Of a DNA stretch of 64,000 nucleotides, positions 46,064-54,850 are shown one piece after another. The stretch is from Tigheibacillus halophilus (lineage in GTDB: Bacteria > Bacillota > Bacilli > Bacillales > Amphibacillaceae): positions 186,001 through 250,000 of the forward strand of contig NZ_JBHUIZ010000005.1 in assembly GCF_042683165.1 (NCBI RefSeq), read 5' to 3'. Below the pieces are notes generated by a model. The model did not search any database and had not been told where the DNA came from. It worked only from the letters and a program-made list of their open reading frames with translations. Numbering within the stretch: position 1 is the stretch's first letter; each line of letters begins with the position of its first letter. The position numbers and the translations under genes were made by a program.

Positions 46064-47082
46064 TGCAACAGGATCGATTATGGAGTGAATGGCATCCAGT
46101 TTGTAAAGCCGAGGAATTGCAGGGAGAACCGAAGCAGGTATTCGTTCTTGGTGAACGTGTGGTGATTTTTCGAAATGGAAAAGGCGTGCATGCATTTAAA
46201 GATCTGTGCGTCCACCGTGGTGCAGCACTTTCACTGGGGAAAGTGAGAAATGGTCATATCGTCTGCCCGTATCATGCCTGGGAATATGATTCGGATGGCA
46301 CGTGTGTCAAGATTCCTGCATTGCCTTGTGACAGACCGATACCGAAAAAAGCGCGAGCGACCGTGTATCATTGCGAGGAACAGTACGGCTTGATCTGGGT
46401 CAATCTGGAGGAAGCCCCGGCCCCGTTCATTACCTATCCCGAGTATCATGCAGAAGGGCACCGTACCGTCCTGTGTGGTCCATACGAAGTAAAAGCGAAT
46501 GCCCCAAGAATTATTGAAAATTTTCTGGATGTCTCCCACTTGATGTTTGTTCATGAAGGCATGTTGGGAGAGACGGACCATGCGGAAGTGACCGATTATG
46601 ATGTGACGTTTGCAGATAACCGCTTCATCACAAGCAAAATCCCTGTTTATCAACCGAATCCGGACGGGCGTTCCAAAGGCGGGTATGCCGATTATGTATA
46701 TGAGATTCTGAATCCGACCACTGCACGCTTCACAAAAACGACAGAAGGCTCAGATGAGGCATTTACTATATTGCTGGCTGTCAATCAGGAAGATCAAGAA
46801 AAATCGAAGGCGTTCATGCTATTGACAAGGAATTATGACTTGGATGCGCAGGATGATTCCTTCCGTGAATTCCAGGACATCATTTTCTATCAAGATTTGG
46901 ACATCGTTGAAAGCCAAAAACCGGAATTGCTGCCATTAGATTTGCAAGCAGAAATGCACCTGAAATCGGACGCCCTTACTATCGCTTATCGCAGGTGGCT
47001 GGACGAACTTGGCGTGGAGAATGGCACGCTTGCCATCCGGGAAGAAAGAAGAAACAAACGGAAAAAATCAATAATGCATTGA
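46060..47082 (+). CDS. Rieske [2Fe-2S] non-heme iron ring-hydroxylating oxygenase, alpha subunit
   Basis: 340 residues from ATG 46060 (MMQQDRLWSEWHPVCK), which overlaps the permease stop (ATGATG/TGA), so the two are translationally coupled. Rieske cluster ligands are C50-x-H52 and C69-x2-H72 (CPYHAWEYD). The catalytic domain shows the mononuclear iron motif ENFLDVSHLMFVHEG with D, H and H. Members hydroxylate or N/O-demethylate aromatic rings using electrons from a separate reductase, which is not in the window. Coupling to a riboswitch-controlled purine permease points to a purine or N-methylpurine substrate, as for bacterial N-demethylases of methylxanthines. Confidence 0.9.
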   Translation: MMQQDRLWSEWHPVCKAEELQGEPKQVFVLGERVVIFRNGKGVHAFKDLCVHRGAALSLGKVRNGHIVCPYHAWEYDSDGTCVKIPALPCDRPIPKKARATVYHCEEQYGLIWVNLEEAPAPFITYPEYHAEGHRTVLCGPYEVKANAPRIIENFLDVSHLMFVHEGMLGETDHAEVTDYDVTFADNRFITSKIPVYQPNPDGRSKGGYADYVYEILNPTTARFTKTTEGSDEAFTILLAVNQEDQEKSKAFMLLTRNYDLDAQDDSFREFQDIIFYQDLDIVESQKPELLPLDLQAEMHLKSDALTIAYRRWLDELGVENGTLAIREERRNKRKKSIMH

Positions 47083-47083
47083 A

Positions 47084-47177
47084 AAAGCAGCTGCCCTCTA
47101 TTGAACTGCACCTCAATTGTTGGATACATCTAATAATTGGAGGAGCAGTTCATGTATACAAGGCGCTGCTTTGTTAA
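47084..47177. terminator. Large bidirectional hairpin between convergent genes
   Basis: AAGCAGC (about 47084) with GCTGCTT (about 47166-47172) encloses TGAACTGC..CCTCAATT paired with AATTGGAGG..GCAGTTCA. Ends both the Rieske gene and, on the other strand, the aldo/keto reductase. Confidence 0.7.
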
Positions 47178-47248
47178 TGAAGCGGGTGAGTCTAAACACA
47201 TCAGTTGAGTTAACCCAGCAAGGGAATATGCCATTTACAAGGCTTGTA

Positions 47249-48091
47249 TCAAAACTCTTCATAAACGGCAGGATCTTGATGTTTAATTCTGCCATCTGGA
47301 CGGCTTAGTTCGCTGATTTGTTTCATCTCTTCATCATCGAGTGAGAAGTCGAAGATCGAAATGTTTTCACGTTGTCTTGCGGGTGATGCCGATTTCGGAA
47401 TAGCAATGGCTCCAAGCTGGTAATGCCATCGCAAGACAACCTGTGAAATGGTTTTATGATGATTGCGGGCGATTTTTTGCAGTGTATCATGCTGCAAGTT
47501 GTCGCTTGCCCGGATTAACGGGCTCCAGGACTCCGTTTGGATATCATGTGTTTCATGCCATTTTCTTAAGGCTTCCTGGTTGAAAAACGGATGTAATTCA
47601 ATTTGGTTGATGCTTGGTTTGATGCCCGTTTCCTTTTCCAAGCGGGTGATATGCTCAGGCAGAAAATTGCAGACACCAATAGAACGGATCAATCCCCATT
47701 TTTTAGCATCAATAAGGGCTTGCCATGCCTCCACATACTTATTCTGTTTGGGATTTGGCCAATGAATCAGGTATAGATCATAATAATCAAGGTTTGCGCG
47801 ATACAGGGATTCCTGTATGGTGGTCACAGCCTGATCATAAGCATGATAGCGCCCTGGCAATTTGGAAGTGATTCTCAATTTTTCCCTTGGCACAGAACTG
47901 CGCCTGATCCCTTCTCCTACCGTGCCTTCATTTTCGTAGTTGTAAGCTGAATCAATTAGCCGGTAACCGGCCTCTATAGCATTTTGGACAGCTGCGGCTC
48001 CCTCATTCCCATTCAAATTGTATGTGCCGAAACCAATTGCCGGCACAGTAAGTCCATCATGAAGTGTGATTTCTGGAATTGATTCTCCCAT
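47249..48091 (-). CDS. aldo/keto reductase
   Basis: 280 residues of the AKR5 type (YvgN/DkgA-like). Catalytic tetrad: D in LIDSAYNYENE with Y, K in TSKLPG and H in LIHWPNP. The C-terminal cofactor loop AIAIPKSASPARQRENIS binds NADPH. Reduces 2-oxo aldehydes such as methylglyoxal and other carbonyls. Start preceded by AAAAAGGAGCG. Single gene, ending at the bidirectional hairpin. Confidence 0.9.
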   Translation of the reverse strand: MGESIPEITLHDGLTVPAIGFGTYNLNGNEGAAAVQNAIEAGYRLIDSAYNYENEGTVGEGIRRSSVPREKLRITSKLPGRYHAYDQAVTTIQESLYRANLDYYDLYLIHWPNPKQNKYVEAWQALIDAKKWGLIRSIGVCNFLPEHITRLEKETGIKPSINQIELHPFFNQEALRKWHETHDIQTESWSPLIRASDNLQHDTLQKIARNHHKTISQVVLRWHYQLGAIAIPKSASPARQRENISIFDFSLDDEEMKQISELSRPDGRIKHQDPAVYEEF

Positions 48092-48293
48092 ATCTATCGC
48101 TCCTTTTTGAAAAGATTAACATATTTCTGTCAGTGGATTCAAATAAATGGCAACGCAGGGAAACGAGTTAATAATCGCGAAGATGGCCCAGCAGCCCGAT
48201 TCAAATTGCAACTAAAACGAAAATTATGTATATTGGATTTACAGCATGCTGAAAAAAGCTTTATTTTATTGTTAAAAAGAAAGGGGCGGTCAC

Positions 48294-49526
48294 TTGAACC
48301 GCGATGTGCAAAAAATGTTGCCTGTACAGGGCGGAGAGCGTATTATTTCGTTGGATATTATCAGAGGGTTCGCGCTCTCTGGCATTCTTCTGGTGAATAT
48401 GCCGCTATTTCAGACTCCCTTAGTCAATGAATTATATATGCTATCCCCTGCCCTTACCCCAGTGGATCAATTTTTGAGGATGTTGCTCGACATTTTTGTG
48501 GAGGCTAAGTTCTTTACGATATTTTCTTTCTTATTTGGCATTGGTTTCTATATCTTTATGAAACGCGCGGAAGAAAAAACAGGCAGGTTTTATCTATTGT
48601 ATACACGCCGCTTGATAGCACTTGCCATATTTGGACTGCTTCATCTTATCTTTTTGTGGTATGGAGATATTTTATTGCGTTATGCATTATCTGGCTTTCT
48701 GTTAATTTTCTTCTACCGAAGCAAAGAAAAAACAATCCTGAAGGGGTTATTGGCGATTGCCATTATATTAATCTGTCTCTTATCGATCAATATTTTCAGT
48801 TCCCCTGAATCGTTAGAAACGCAAATAAACAACTTGCAAGCGGAGGGAAAAGTTAAAGCGGAGGAAGCGATTCATATTTATCAAAATGGCAGTTATGCCG
48901 AATGGCTATCTTACCGTTTTTTTCATGAAGTGATTCCCGTCCTTGAAAACATCCCCTTTGAGATTCCAACCTCCTTATTTATGTTTTTAATGGGATTATA
49001 TGCAGCAAAGCGAGGGGTCTTTAGTAACTATGTGTTACATAAACCTTTTGTTAAACGCACATGGCTGTACAGTTTATGGTGCAGTATACCATTGAGTATT
49101 GGCATTTTCCTGCTGCGTTTAAAAATACTGGATTTTGGTGTGATGAATGAACAGTTCGTCCAGATTCTATTGATCATAAGCGGGGTCAGTCTTTCGCTGT
49201 TTTATATATCATCAATTCTATTATTGCTTGAGAAAGAAAGATGGAAAAAAGTGTTTCATCCACTTAGCTATATTGGAAGAATGGCATTGACTGTCTATAT
49301 CATGCAAACAATGATCGGTGTTGGTATTTTTACTGGTTTTGGCATATTTGGAACGTTGAATCTACGGCTTGGAATCCTTATCAGCTTCATCGTATTTCCT
49401 ATGCTGGCAGTTTTCAGCTTCGTTTGGTTACAGTATTTCCGGTTCGGACCATTAGAATGGGCCTGGCGTTCATTTACCTACGGCAAGTTGCAATCTATAA
49501 AAATAAACAGGAAATCTGCCATATAA
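48294..49526 (+). CDS. DUF418 family membrane protein (YeiB-like)
   Basis: 410 residues from a TTG start with AAAGGGGCGG upstream. About ten membrane spans. The N-terminal ISLDIIRGFALSGILLVNM and the C-terminal GRMALTVYIMQTM with FGPLEWAWRSFTYGK are signatures of DUF418/YeiB proteins, which have been placed near acyltransferase 3-like transporters. Function not established. Followed by a strong terminator that is also the start of an inverted-repeat element. Confidence 0.85.
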   Translation: MNRDVQKMLPVQGGERIISLDIIRGFALSGILLVNMPLFQTPLVNELYMLSPALTPVDQFLRMLLDIFVEAKFFTIFSFLFGIGFYIFMKRAEEKTGRFYLLYTRRLIALAIFGLLHLIFLWYGDILLRYALSGFLLIFFYRSKEKTILKGLLAIAIILICLLSINIFSSPESLETQINNLQAEGKVKAEEAIHIYQNGSYAEWLSYRFFHEVIPVLENIPFEIPTSLFMFLMGLYAAKRGVFSNYVLHKPFVKRTWLYSLWCSIPLSIGIFLLRLKILDFGVMNEQFVQILLIISGVSLSLFYISSILLLLEKERWKKVFHPLSYIGRMALTVYIMQTMIGVGIFTGFGIFGTLNLRLGILISFIVFPMLAVFSFVWLQYFRFGPLEWAWRSFTYGKLQSIKINRKSAI

Positions 49527-49540
49527 TGTGGCCAACAAGA

Positions 49541-49953
49541 AAGAGGGTGAGACAAAACCCTGGGAAATGTAAAAAAGTTGAACGGTACCATCTTGACATG
49601 GAACCGTCCAACTTTTTTTATCTAGCTAAGTAATTTCGTTGATTTGCACGCCAGGCGCCCCGACAAGGAGTGTGCAAGCGTTGGCCGCAAAGGCCGTATG
49701 CAGCTTGCCTTCCCTCATGTACTTTCTAAGAAAATCACTTCCTGCGGGGGCTTCAGACTCGTGCTGGGACTGCGATTACGCTTCCCATCGAAAACCATTG
49801 TTCCCGCAGGACAAGGAACGCTTCGGCAGCATTCACATCGCACGCAGAAAAAGCGAATTTCTTTTTCAAGGAGTCAGCCGCCTTTCGCTCCAATCAACTA
49901 GATATGAAATGGCACTTTATAGCTGTTTTTGGATAGTTCTGTCCCACCCTCTT
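49541..49953. repeat. 0.4-kb element with terminal inverted repeats (MITE-like)
   Basis: AAGAGGGTGAGACAAAA (49541-49557) matches the complement of 49937-49953 (AAGAGGGTGGGACAGAA) at 15 of 17 positions. Inside is a perfect-looking terminator stem AAAAAGTTG-ACGGT-CCAT with ATGG-ACCGT-CAACTTTTTT at about 49571-49619. The rest (49640-49930) is non-coding, GC-richer, with broken open frames and no transposase. Looks like a non-autonomous repeat between DUF418 and the galR-like gene. Confidence 0.65.
49571..49619 (+). terminator. Terminator after DUF418 gene
   Basis: Long stem AAAAAAGTTGaACGGTaCCAT with its complement, loop of about seven bases, T7 tail. Confidence 0.85.
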
Positions 49954-49971
49954 CCGTGCAGAACAACTGAA

Positions 49972-50964
49972 CTAACGGCTGCTCTTGCGTATCACTAATT
50001 CTGTTGCCAGTGTTACCTGCTTCGAAATGGCCCTTTTTTCCAAAATTCTCTCCTCCAGCATGGAAACCGCTGTTGCGCCCATCATTTTGGTTGGAACCTG
50101 GACGGTGCTGAGGGCTGGCGACACATATTTTGCGACACTTGTATCGTTAAAGCCGATAATTTCCACCTTGTCCGGCACAGGAATGCGATGGTCCTGCAAA
50201 GCGCGTAATGCACCGACAGCGATGGAATCATTCGCACAGAAGAAGGCCGTGGGCAAGTCATCCTTTAATGTTTGGATGGCCTTTTCCATCATCTTGCAGC
50301 CTGCTTCGACAGTGAAGCTGCCTTTGAAGCAATGCGTCTTTTCGTAGAGCCCTTTTTCCTTCATGTACTGGCTATAGCTCTGGAATCTTGGATCAATGAT
50401 GACACTAGAACCATCAGAGAATGTTTCTTCACCGGACAGTATGCCAATGTGTGTATGGCCATTTTTTACAAAATGTTCCAAAACGCCTCTCGTAGCCAAT
50501 TCAAAGTCAACTACGACGGCATCATAAACCGGAAAAGAATAGCGATTATCGACAAAACAAATGGCGGGACACCATTCTTGCAGCTTTTTCATCTGTGCTT
50601 CGGAAAATTTCCCGATCGCGATGATCCCGTCAATCTGTTTGTCTCCGATTTTATCAGTGCTGGGAAACAAGCGAGTGAACGTATAGTTTTTCCGTTCCAT
50701 TTCTTCCTCAGCCCCATTCCGAATGGTGTAATAATACATATCATTCAATTCTTCTTGCTGAGTATACCACTGGACGATGGCGATACGCAGTGGTTGCTTC
50801 GATTTCTTTTTCTTATGCTTTTGATAGTTCAGCGCTTCCGCAGCCTGCAAAACGCGCTGTCTGGTTTCTTCGCTGACAGATAGCGCCGGATCATCATTCA
50901 GTACCCGGGAAACCGTGGCAATGGATAATTGAACTTCTTTTGCAATATCTTTAATTGTTGCCAA
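49972..50964 (-). CDS. LacI-family regulator of the galactose genes (GalR-like)
   Basis: 330 residues from TTG 50964 (LATIKDIAKEVQLS), with GCGGAG nine bases upstream. LacI-type HTH ATIKDIAKEVQLSIATVSRV and the hinge-like LNYQKHKKKKS, then a periplasmic-binding-like effector domain (VVDFELATRGVLEHF, FFCANDSIAVGALRAL, DTSVAKYVSPALSTVQVP). It is the second gene of the minus operon after the sugar porter. The intergenic region ahead of galK carries three LacI-type half-palindromes, making it the probable repressor, relieved by galactose or a derivative. Confidence 0.85.
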   Translation of the reverse strand: MATIKDIAKEVQLSIATVSRVLNDDPALSVSEETRQRVLQAAEALNYQKHKKKKSKQPLRIAIVQWYTQQEELNDMYYYTIRNGAEEEMERKNYTFTRLFPSTDKIGDKQIDGIIAIGKFSEAQMKKLQEWCPAICFVDNRYSFPVYDAVVVDFELATRGVLEHFVKNGHTHIGILSGEETFSDGSSVIIDPRFQSYSQYMKEKGLYEKTHCFKGSFTVEAGCKMMEKAIQTLKDDLPTAFFCANDSIAVGALRALQDHRIPVPDKVEIIGFNDTSVAKYVSPALSTVQVPTKMMGATAVSMLEERILEKRAISKQVTLATELVIRKSSR

Positions 50965-51015
50965 CCATTTCAACTCCGCTTCCATTCATTCTTCAATTTG
51001 GCATGTGAATTCGAA

Positions 51016-52377
51016 TTAAAACGTTGCTTTTTTGGCAGATGTACGGCTGCGTAAATCTGCTTCGATTTCTTCCAGACTGCGGCCGCGTGTTTCTGGCAAA
51101 AATTTCAATACAAAGATCAGCGCAGCGATACCAATGACAGCGAACACGAGGAATACTTCACCAATACCCATGACATCAGTCAACATTGGAAAGAATTGCG
51201 CAACAAGCAAGCTGCCGATCGACAGGACAAGTGCAGAAATGCCGGTTGCTGCACCGCGGGCCCGCATTGGGAACAATTCTGGCAGCATGACCCATAAAAT
51301 CGGGCCCCATGTAAAAGCAAAGAAAATGATGAACAAGGTCAGGCATGCGACAATGATCCAAGCGCCGAAGCTGGAATCGAGACCAATCGTCCAAATCAAT
51401 CCGGCCATGATGAGCAATGATGCAACCATGCCGATATTTCCGATGACCAGCAGTTTTTTTCGGTCTATTTTATCAATGATCATAATCGCAAAAATAGTAA
51501 TGATGACATTGACCGTACCGATCCCTACAGTGCCCAGGATAGCAGTCGCATTTCCCAAGCCGGCTTCGCTGAAAATCGTTGGTGCGTAATAAATGATCGC
51601 ATTGATGCCGATAATTTGCTGAAACAATGCGAAGCAGCAGCCGATAAGGAGTGTGGGACGCAGCCATGTGGAAGAAAGCACCTTCCATGTACTGTCGGAA
51701 ACCTCGTTAATCTTGCGCATTTCATCAATTTCCTGATCGATTTTATCAGGCTTCCTGGTCAGCTTCATTACACGGCGTGCAGCTTCCTCACTGCGGTGCT
51801 CCAGCAGCCATCTTGGACTTTCCGGCATGAATAGCACGCCTATCATCAAAATCAGGGAAGGCACGACAGCAAGGCCTACCATCCAGCGCCATCCTTCGAT
51901 AGGAGCAAAAGCGTAATTGACAAGGTAGGATGCCAAGATACCGATAGTAATCATCAGCTGGTTCAAAGAGCTGAGAGACCCGCGCTGTTCTGTCGGAGCC
52001 ATTTCCGACAAATAAACAGGAACGATGGCAGTCGATCCGCCAACTGCAAGACCGATAATCAGCCGGCCAGTGACAAGTACCGCCATTGATGGTGCAGCAG
52101 CAAGCACCAATGCACCGATAATGAATATGACAGAAACCATAAATACCACTCTGCGGCGGCCCATCCGGTCAGAAAGCGGCCCGCTGAAACCCGAACCAAC
52201 AATTGCTCCAATCAGCATGGAGCTTACGACCAAGCCCTCCGTAAAACTGGTTAAAGGTATATCATCTTTAATAAATAAAAGTGCCCCGGAAATGACGCCC
52301 ATATCGTAACCGTACAGAAGTCCGCCTAAAGCACCTAGAAAAAATATCAATTTTTTACTGACAATTTTACTTGCCAT
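51016..52377 (-). CDS. MFS sugar porter (galactose/arabinose/xylose symporter type)
   Basis: 453 residues, twelve spans. Sugar porter signatures: GGLLYGYDMGVISGAL at the start, DRMGRRRV in loop 2-3, PESPRWLLEHR in the middle, DKIDRKKL and FLPETRGRSLEEIE at the end. Proton-coupled sugar uptake at the cytoplasmic membrane. Divergent from galK with shared operator region, and followed by the galR-like gene; galactose is the expected substrate. Confidence 0.9.
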   Translation of the reverse strand: MASKIVSKKLIFFLGALGGLLYGYDMGVISGALLFIKDDIPLTSFTEGLVVSSMLIGAIVGSGFSGPLSDRMGRRRVVFMVSVIFIIGALVLAAAPSMAVLVTGRLIIGLAVGGSTAIVPVYLSEMAPTEQRGSLSSLNQLMITIGILASYLVNYAFAPIEGWRWMVGLAVVPSLILMIGVLFMPESPRWLLEHRSEEAARRVMKLTRKPDKIDQEIDEMRKINEVSDSTWKVLSSTWLRPTLLIGCCFALFQQIIGINAIIYYAPTIFSEAGLGNATAILGTVGIGTVNVIITIFAIMIIDKIDRKKLLVIGNIGMVASLLIMAGLIWTIGLDSSFGAWIIVACLTLFIIFFAFTWGPILWVMLPELFPMRARGAATGISALVLSIGSLLVAQFFPMLTDVMGIGEVFLVFAVIGIAALIFVLKFLPETRGRSLEEIEADLRSRTSAKKATF

Positions 52378-52411
52378 CTCTCACCAATCCTTTCTAAAAC
52401 GATGCACGTTT

Positions 52412-52539
52412 GAGTATACGCTTTCAATAATTATTTGTAAAGCGTTCGAAGCACAAGATTATTTTAGTAAAATAAATTTAATTTTTTACTAAAAAATAAT
52501 ATAAAATCATTGTGAAGAAAACCGCTTTCATAGTAGAAT
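52412..52539. promoter_or_regulatory. Divergent gal control region with three LacI-type operators
   Basis: Three related sites: TTGAAAGCGTATACT (minus strand, 52412-52426), TGTAAAGCGTTCGA (52436-52449) and TGAAAGCGGTTTTC (minus strand, 52517-52530), all sharing AAAGCG. The third lies between TTGTGA (52510-52515) and TAGAAT (52534-52539), the likely galK promoter. An AT-rich inverted repeat TTTTAGTAAAA/TTTTTTACTAAAA spans 52463-52496. Operators may serve the GalR-like protein, CcpA, or both. Confidence 0.7.
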
Positions 52540-52584
52540 GGAAACAGATAAGGAAATAACATCAGTATTGAGGGGGGATTTTGC

Positions 52585-53748
52585 ATGAAAAAAGATTTGG
52601 TACAGGATTTTCAGCGTGTATTCGATACGAATGAGGGACCGATGCGCTTTTTTGCGCCAGGCAGAATCAATCTGATTGGTGAGCACACTGATTATAATGG
52701 CGGTTATGTGTTCCCTGCTGCAATTTCATTTGGAACATATGCATTGGCGGTTAAAAGGAAGGATCGGTATTTTCGATTTTATTCAGCCAATTTCCCGGAA
52801 ATAGGGATCATTACTAGTGAACTGGAAGATATGGATTATTGTAAACAAGATGATTGGGCCAATTATCCGAAAGGCATGATAAAGTATATCCGGGAGGCTG
52901 GATATGAGATTTCCGGCGGCGCGGATATTTTTTTCTATGGTGATATTCCGAACGGCGCCGGGCTGTCCTCATCAGCATCGATTGAAATGGCCACGGGTGT
53001 ACTGCTGGAGAATGTATTTGGCTTAGACATAGAGCGTCTGGAAATGATCAAACTGGGACAACAAGTGGAAAATGAATATATCGGCGTCAACAGCGGGATC
53101 ATGGATCAATTCGCCATCGGAATGGGCAAAAAAGATCAGGCTATGCTTTTGGATTGCCAGACTTTGGATTACCAATACGCGCCAATCAAGCTGGACAGAT
53201 ACAGCATCATCATTATCAACACGAATAAGCAAAGAACACTTGCGGGTTCCAAATACAATGAGCGACGGAGAGAGTGCGATGAGGCGTTAAGTAATTTGCA
53301 GGCAGAGCTTCCCATTCAAAGCCTAGGAGAATTGTCCGTCTCACAATTTGAACAATATCAGCATCTGATTGATAATGAAATCAGCCGTCTGCGAGCTAGA
53401 CACGCGGTGACGGAAAATGAACGGACAAAGCAGGCTGTCCGGAAATTGCAGGCTGGTGATCTGGCTGGTTTCGGCCAGTTGATGAACCAATCCCATGCCT
53501 CACTGGAACAGGATTATGAAGTGACTGGCAAGGAATTGGATACGATTGTCCACACGGCTTGGAAACAGCCGGGAGTCATAGGTGCCCGCATGACAGGTGC
53601 TGGTTTTGGCGGTTGTGCTATTGCCATTGTGGCTGATGATCAGATTGCGGAATTCAAGCAGCAGGTCAATCAGGTTTATAAAGATACCATCGGGTACGAT
53701 GCGACATTTTATACAGCTGCAATTCACGATGGAGCAAAAAAATTATAA
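52585..53748 (+). CDS. galK: galactokinase
   Basis: 387 residues, normal GHMP kinase length. Galactokinase signature GRINLIGEHTDYNGGYVFP, ATP loop PNGAGLSSSASIE and C-terminal GARMTGAGFGGCAIAI. Phosphorylates galactose to galactose-1-phosphate, first step of the Leloir pathway. Start follows GAGGGGGG. First gene of galK-galE-galT under the divergent operator region. Confidence 0.96.
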   Translation: MKKDLVQDFQRVFDTNEGPMRFFAPGRINLIGEHTDYNGGYVFPAAISFGTYALAVKRKDRYFRFYSANFPEIGIITSELEDMDYCKQDDWANYPKGMIKYIREAGYEISGGADIFFYGDIPNGAGLSSSASIEMATGVLLENVFGLDIERLEMIKLGQQVENEYIGVNSGIMDQFAIGMGKKDQAMLLDCQTLDYQYAPIKLDRYSIIIINTNKQRTLAGSKYNERRRECDEALSNLQAELPIQSLGELSVSQFEQYQHLIDNEISRLRARHAVTENERTKQAVRKLQAGDLAGFGQLMNQSHASLEQDYEVTGKELDTIVHTAWKQPGVIGARMTGAGFGGCAIAIVADDQIAEFKQQVNQVYKDTIGYDATFYTAAIHDGAKKL

Positions 53749-53851
53749 TGGTTGGTTCAAAAAAATAGGTAAGAGAAAAAATGATTTCGCCATATCATTT
53801 TCATTTTTAAACGGGCTTTTTGAAAATAGTCCTTAAAAGGAGTGCTGTACA

Positions 53852-54844
53852 TTGAGTATATTGGTTTTAGGCGGAGCGGGCTATATCGGTTCGCACGCAG
53901 TATATCAGCTGATTGACCAGGGGAAAAACGTGGTGGTTGTCGACAGCCTGGAAACAGGACATAAAGGAGCAGTCCATCCGAAAGCTGCATTTTATCAAGG
54001 AGATATTCGCGATATTGCTTTTTTGCGTAATGTTTTTCAGAAGGAATCGATTGAAGCGGTCGTCCATTTTGCTGCCAACTCACTTGTCGGGGAGTCGATG
54101 GAGGATCCTTTAAAATACTTCGATAACAATGTATATGGCACACAAGTTTTACTCAGGGTCATGGTGGAAAATGATGTTAAAAACATCGTCTTTTCTTCCA
54201 CTGCCGCTGCGTACGGTGAGCCGGAAGCGACACCAATCACAGAAAAGATGCCGACCAATCCGGAAAATGCCTATGGGGAAACGAAGCTGACGATGGAAAA
54301 AATCATGAAGTGGACCGAAAAGGCACATGGCATTCGCTATGTGTCACTAAGATATTTCAATGTCGCAGGTGCAAGGGAATCGGGGGAGATCGGGGAGGAT
54401 CATCGTCCGGAAAGCCATCTGGTTCCAATCATTTTACAGGCCGCGTTGGGACAGCGCAAGGCGATCACGATCTTCGGGGCTGATTATGATACGCCTGACG
54501 GTACCTGCATCCGCGACTATGTGCATGTAGAGGATCTTATCCAGGCGCATATCAAAGCACTTGACTACTTGCAAGATGGGGGAAAAAGTGATGTGTTCAA
54601 CCTCGGAAGCAGTCAAGGGTTCTCTGTCAAGGAAATGGTCGAAACTGCCCGGAAGATCACAGGCAAGGATATTCCTGCTGAAACAGGCGAACGCCGCGCC
54701 GGTGACCCAAGCATATTGATTGCAAGCTCTGATAAAGCGAAACATGTGCTTGGCTGGCATCCTGCACGTACATCAATTGAAAAAATCATGGAGGATGCAT
54801 GGAACTGGCACCAGAACCATCCGCACGGTTATGGAGAGGAGTAA
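53852..54844 (+). CDS. galE: UDP-glucose 4-epimerase
   Basis: 330 residues from a TTG start after AAAAGGAG. NAD loop GGAGYIGSHAVYQL, S in FSSTAAAYG and Y-x3-K in ENAYGETK, with RYFNVAGA and RDYVHVEDL. Interconverts UDP-galactose and UDP-glucose. It is 104 bp after galK and 6 bp before galT. Confidence 0.96.
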   Translation: MSILVLGGAGYIGSHAVYQLIDQGKNVVVVDSLETGHKGAVHPKAAFYQGDIRDIAFLRNVFQKESIEAVVHFAANSLVGESMEDPLKYFDNNVYGTQVLLRVMVENDVKNIVFSSTAAAYGEPEATPITEKMPTNPENAYGETKLTMEKIMKWTEKAHGIRYVSLRYFNVAGARESGEIGEDHRPESHLVPIILQAALGQRKAITIFGADYDTPDGTCIRDYVHVEDLIQAHIKALDYLQDGGKSDVFNLGSSQGFSVKEMVETARKITGKDIPAETGERRAGDPSILIASSDKAKHVLGWHPARTSIEKIMEDAWNWHQNHPHGYGEE

Positions 54845-54850
54845 TATGAC

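Noticed and set aside
49639..49998. Plus-strand genes in the region after DUF418
   Set aside because: Two overlapping frames with unnatural composition and no ribosome sites; the stretch is better explained as an inverted-repeat element.
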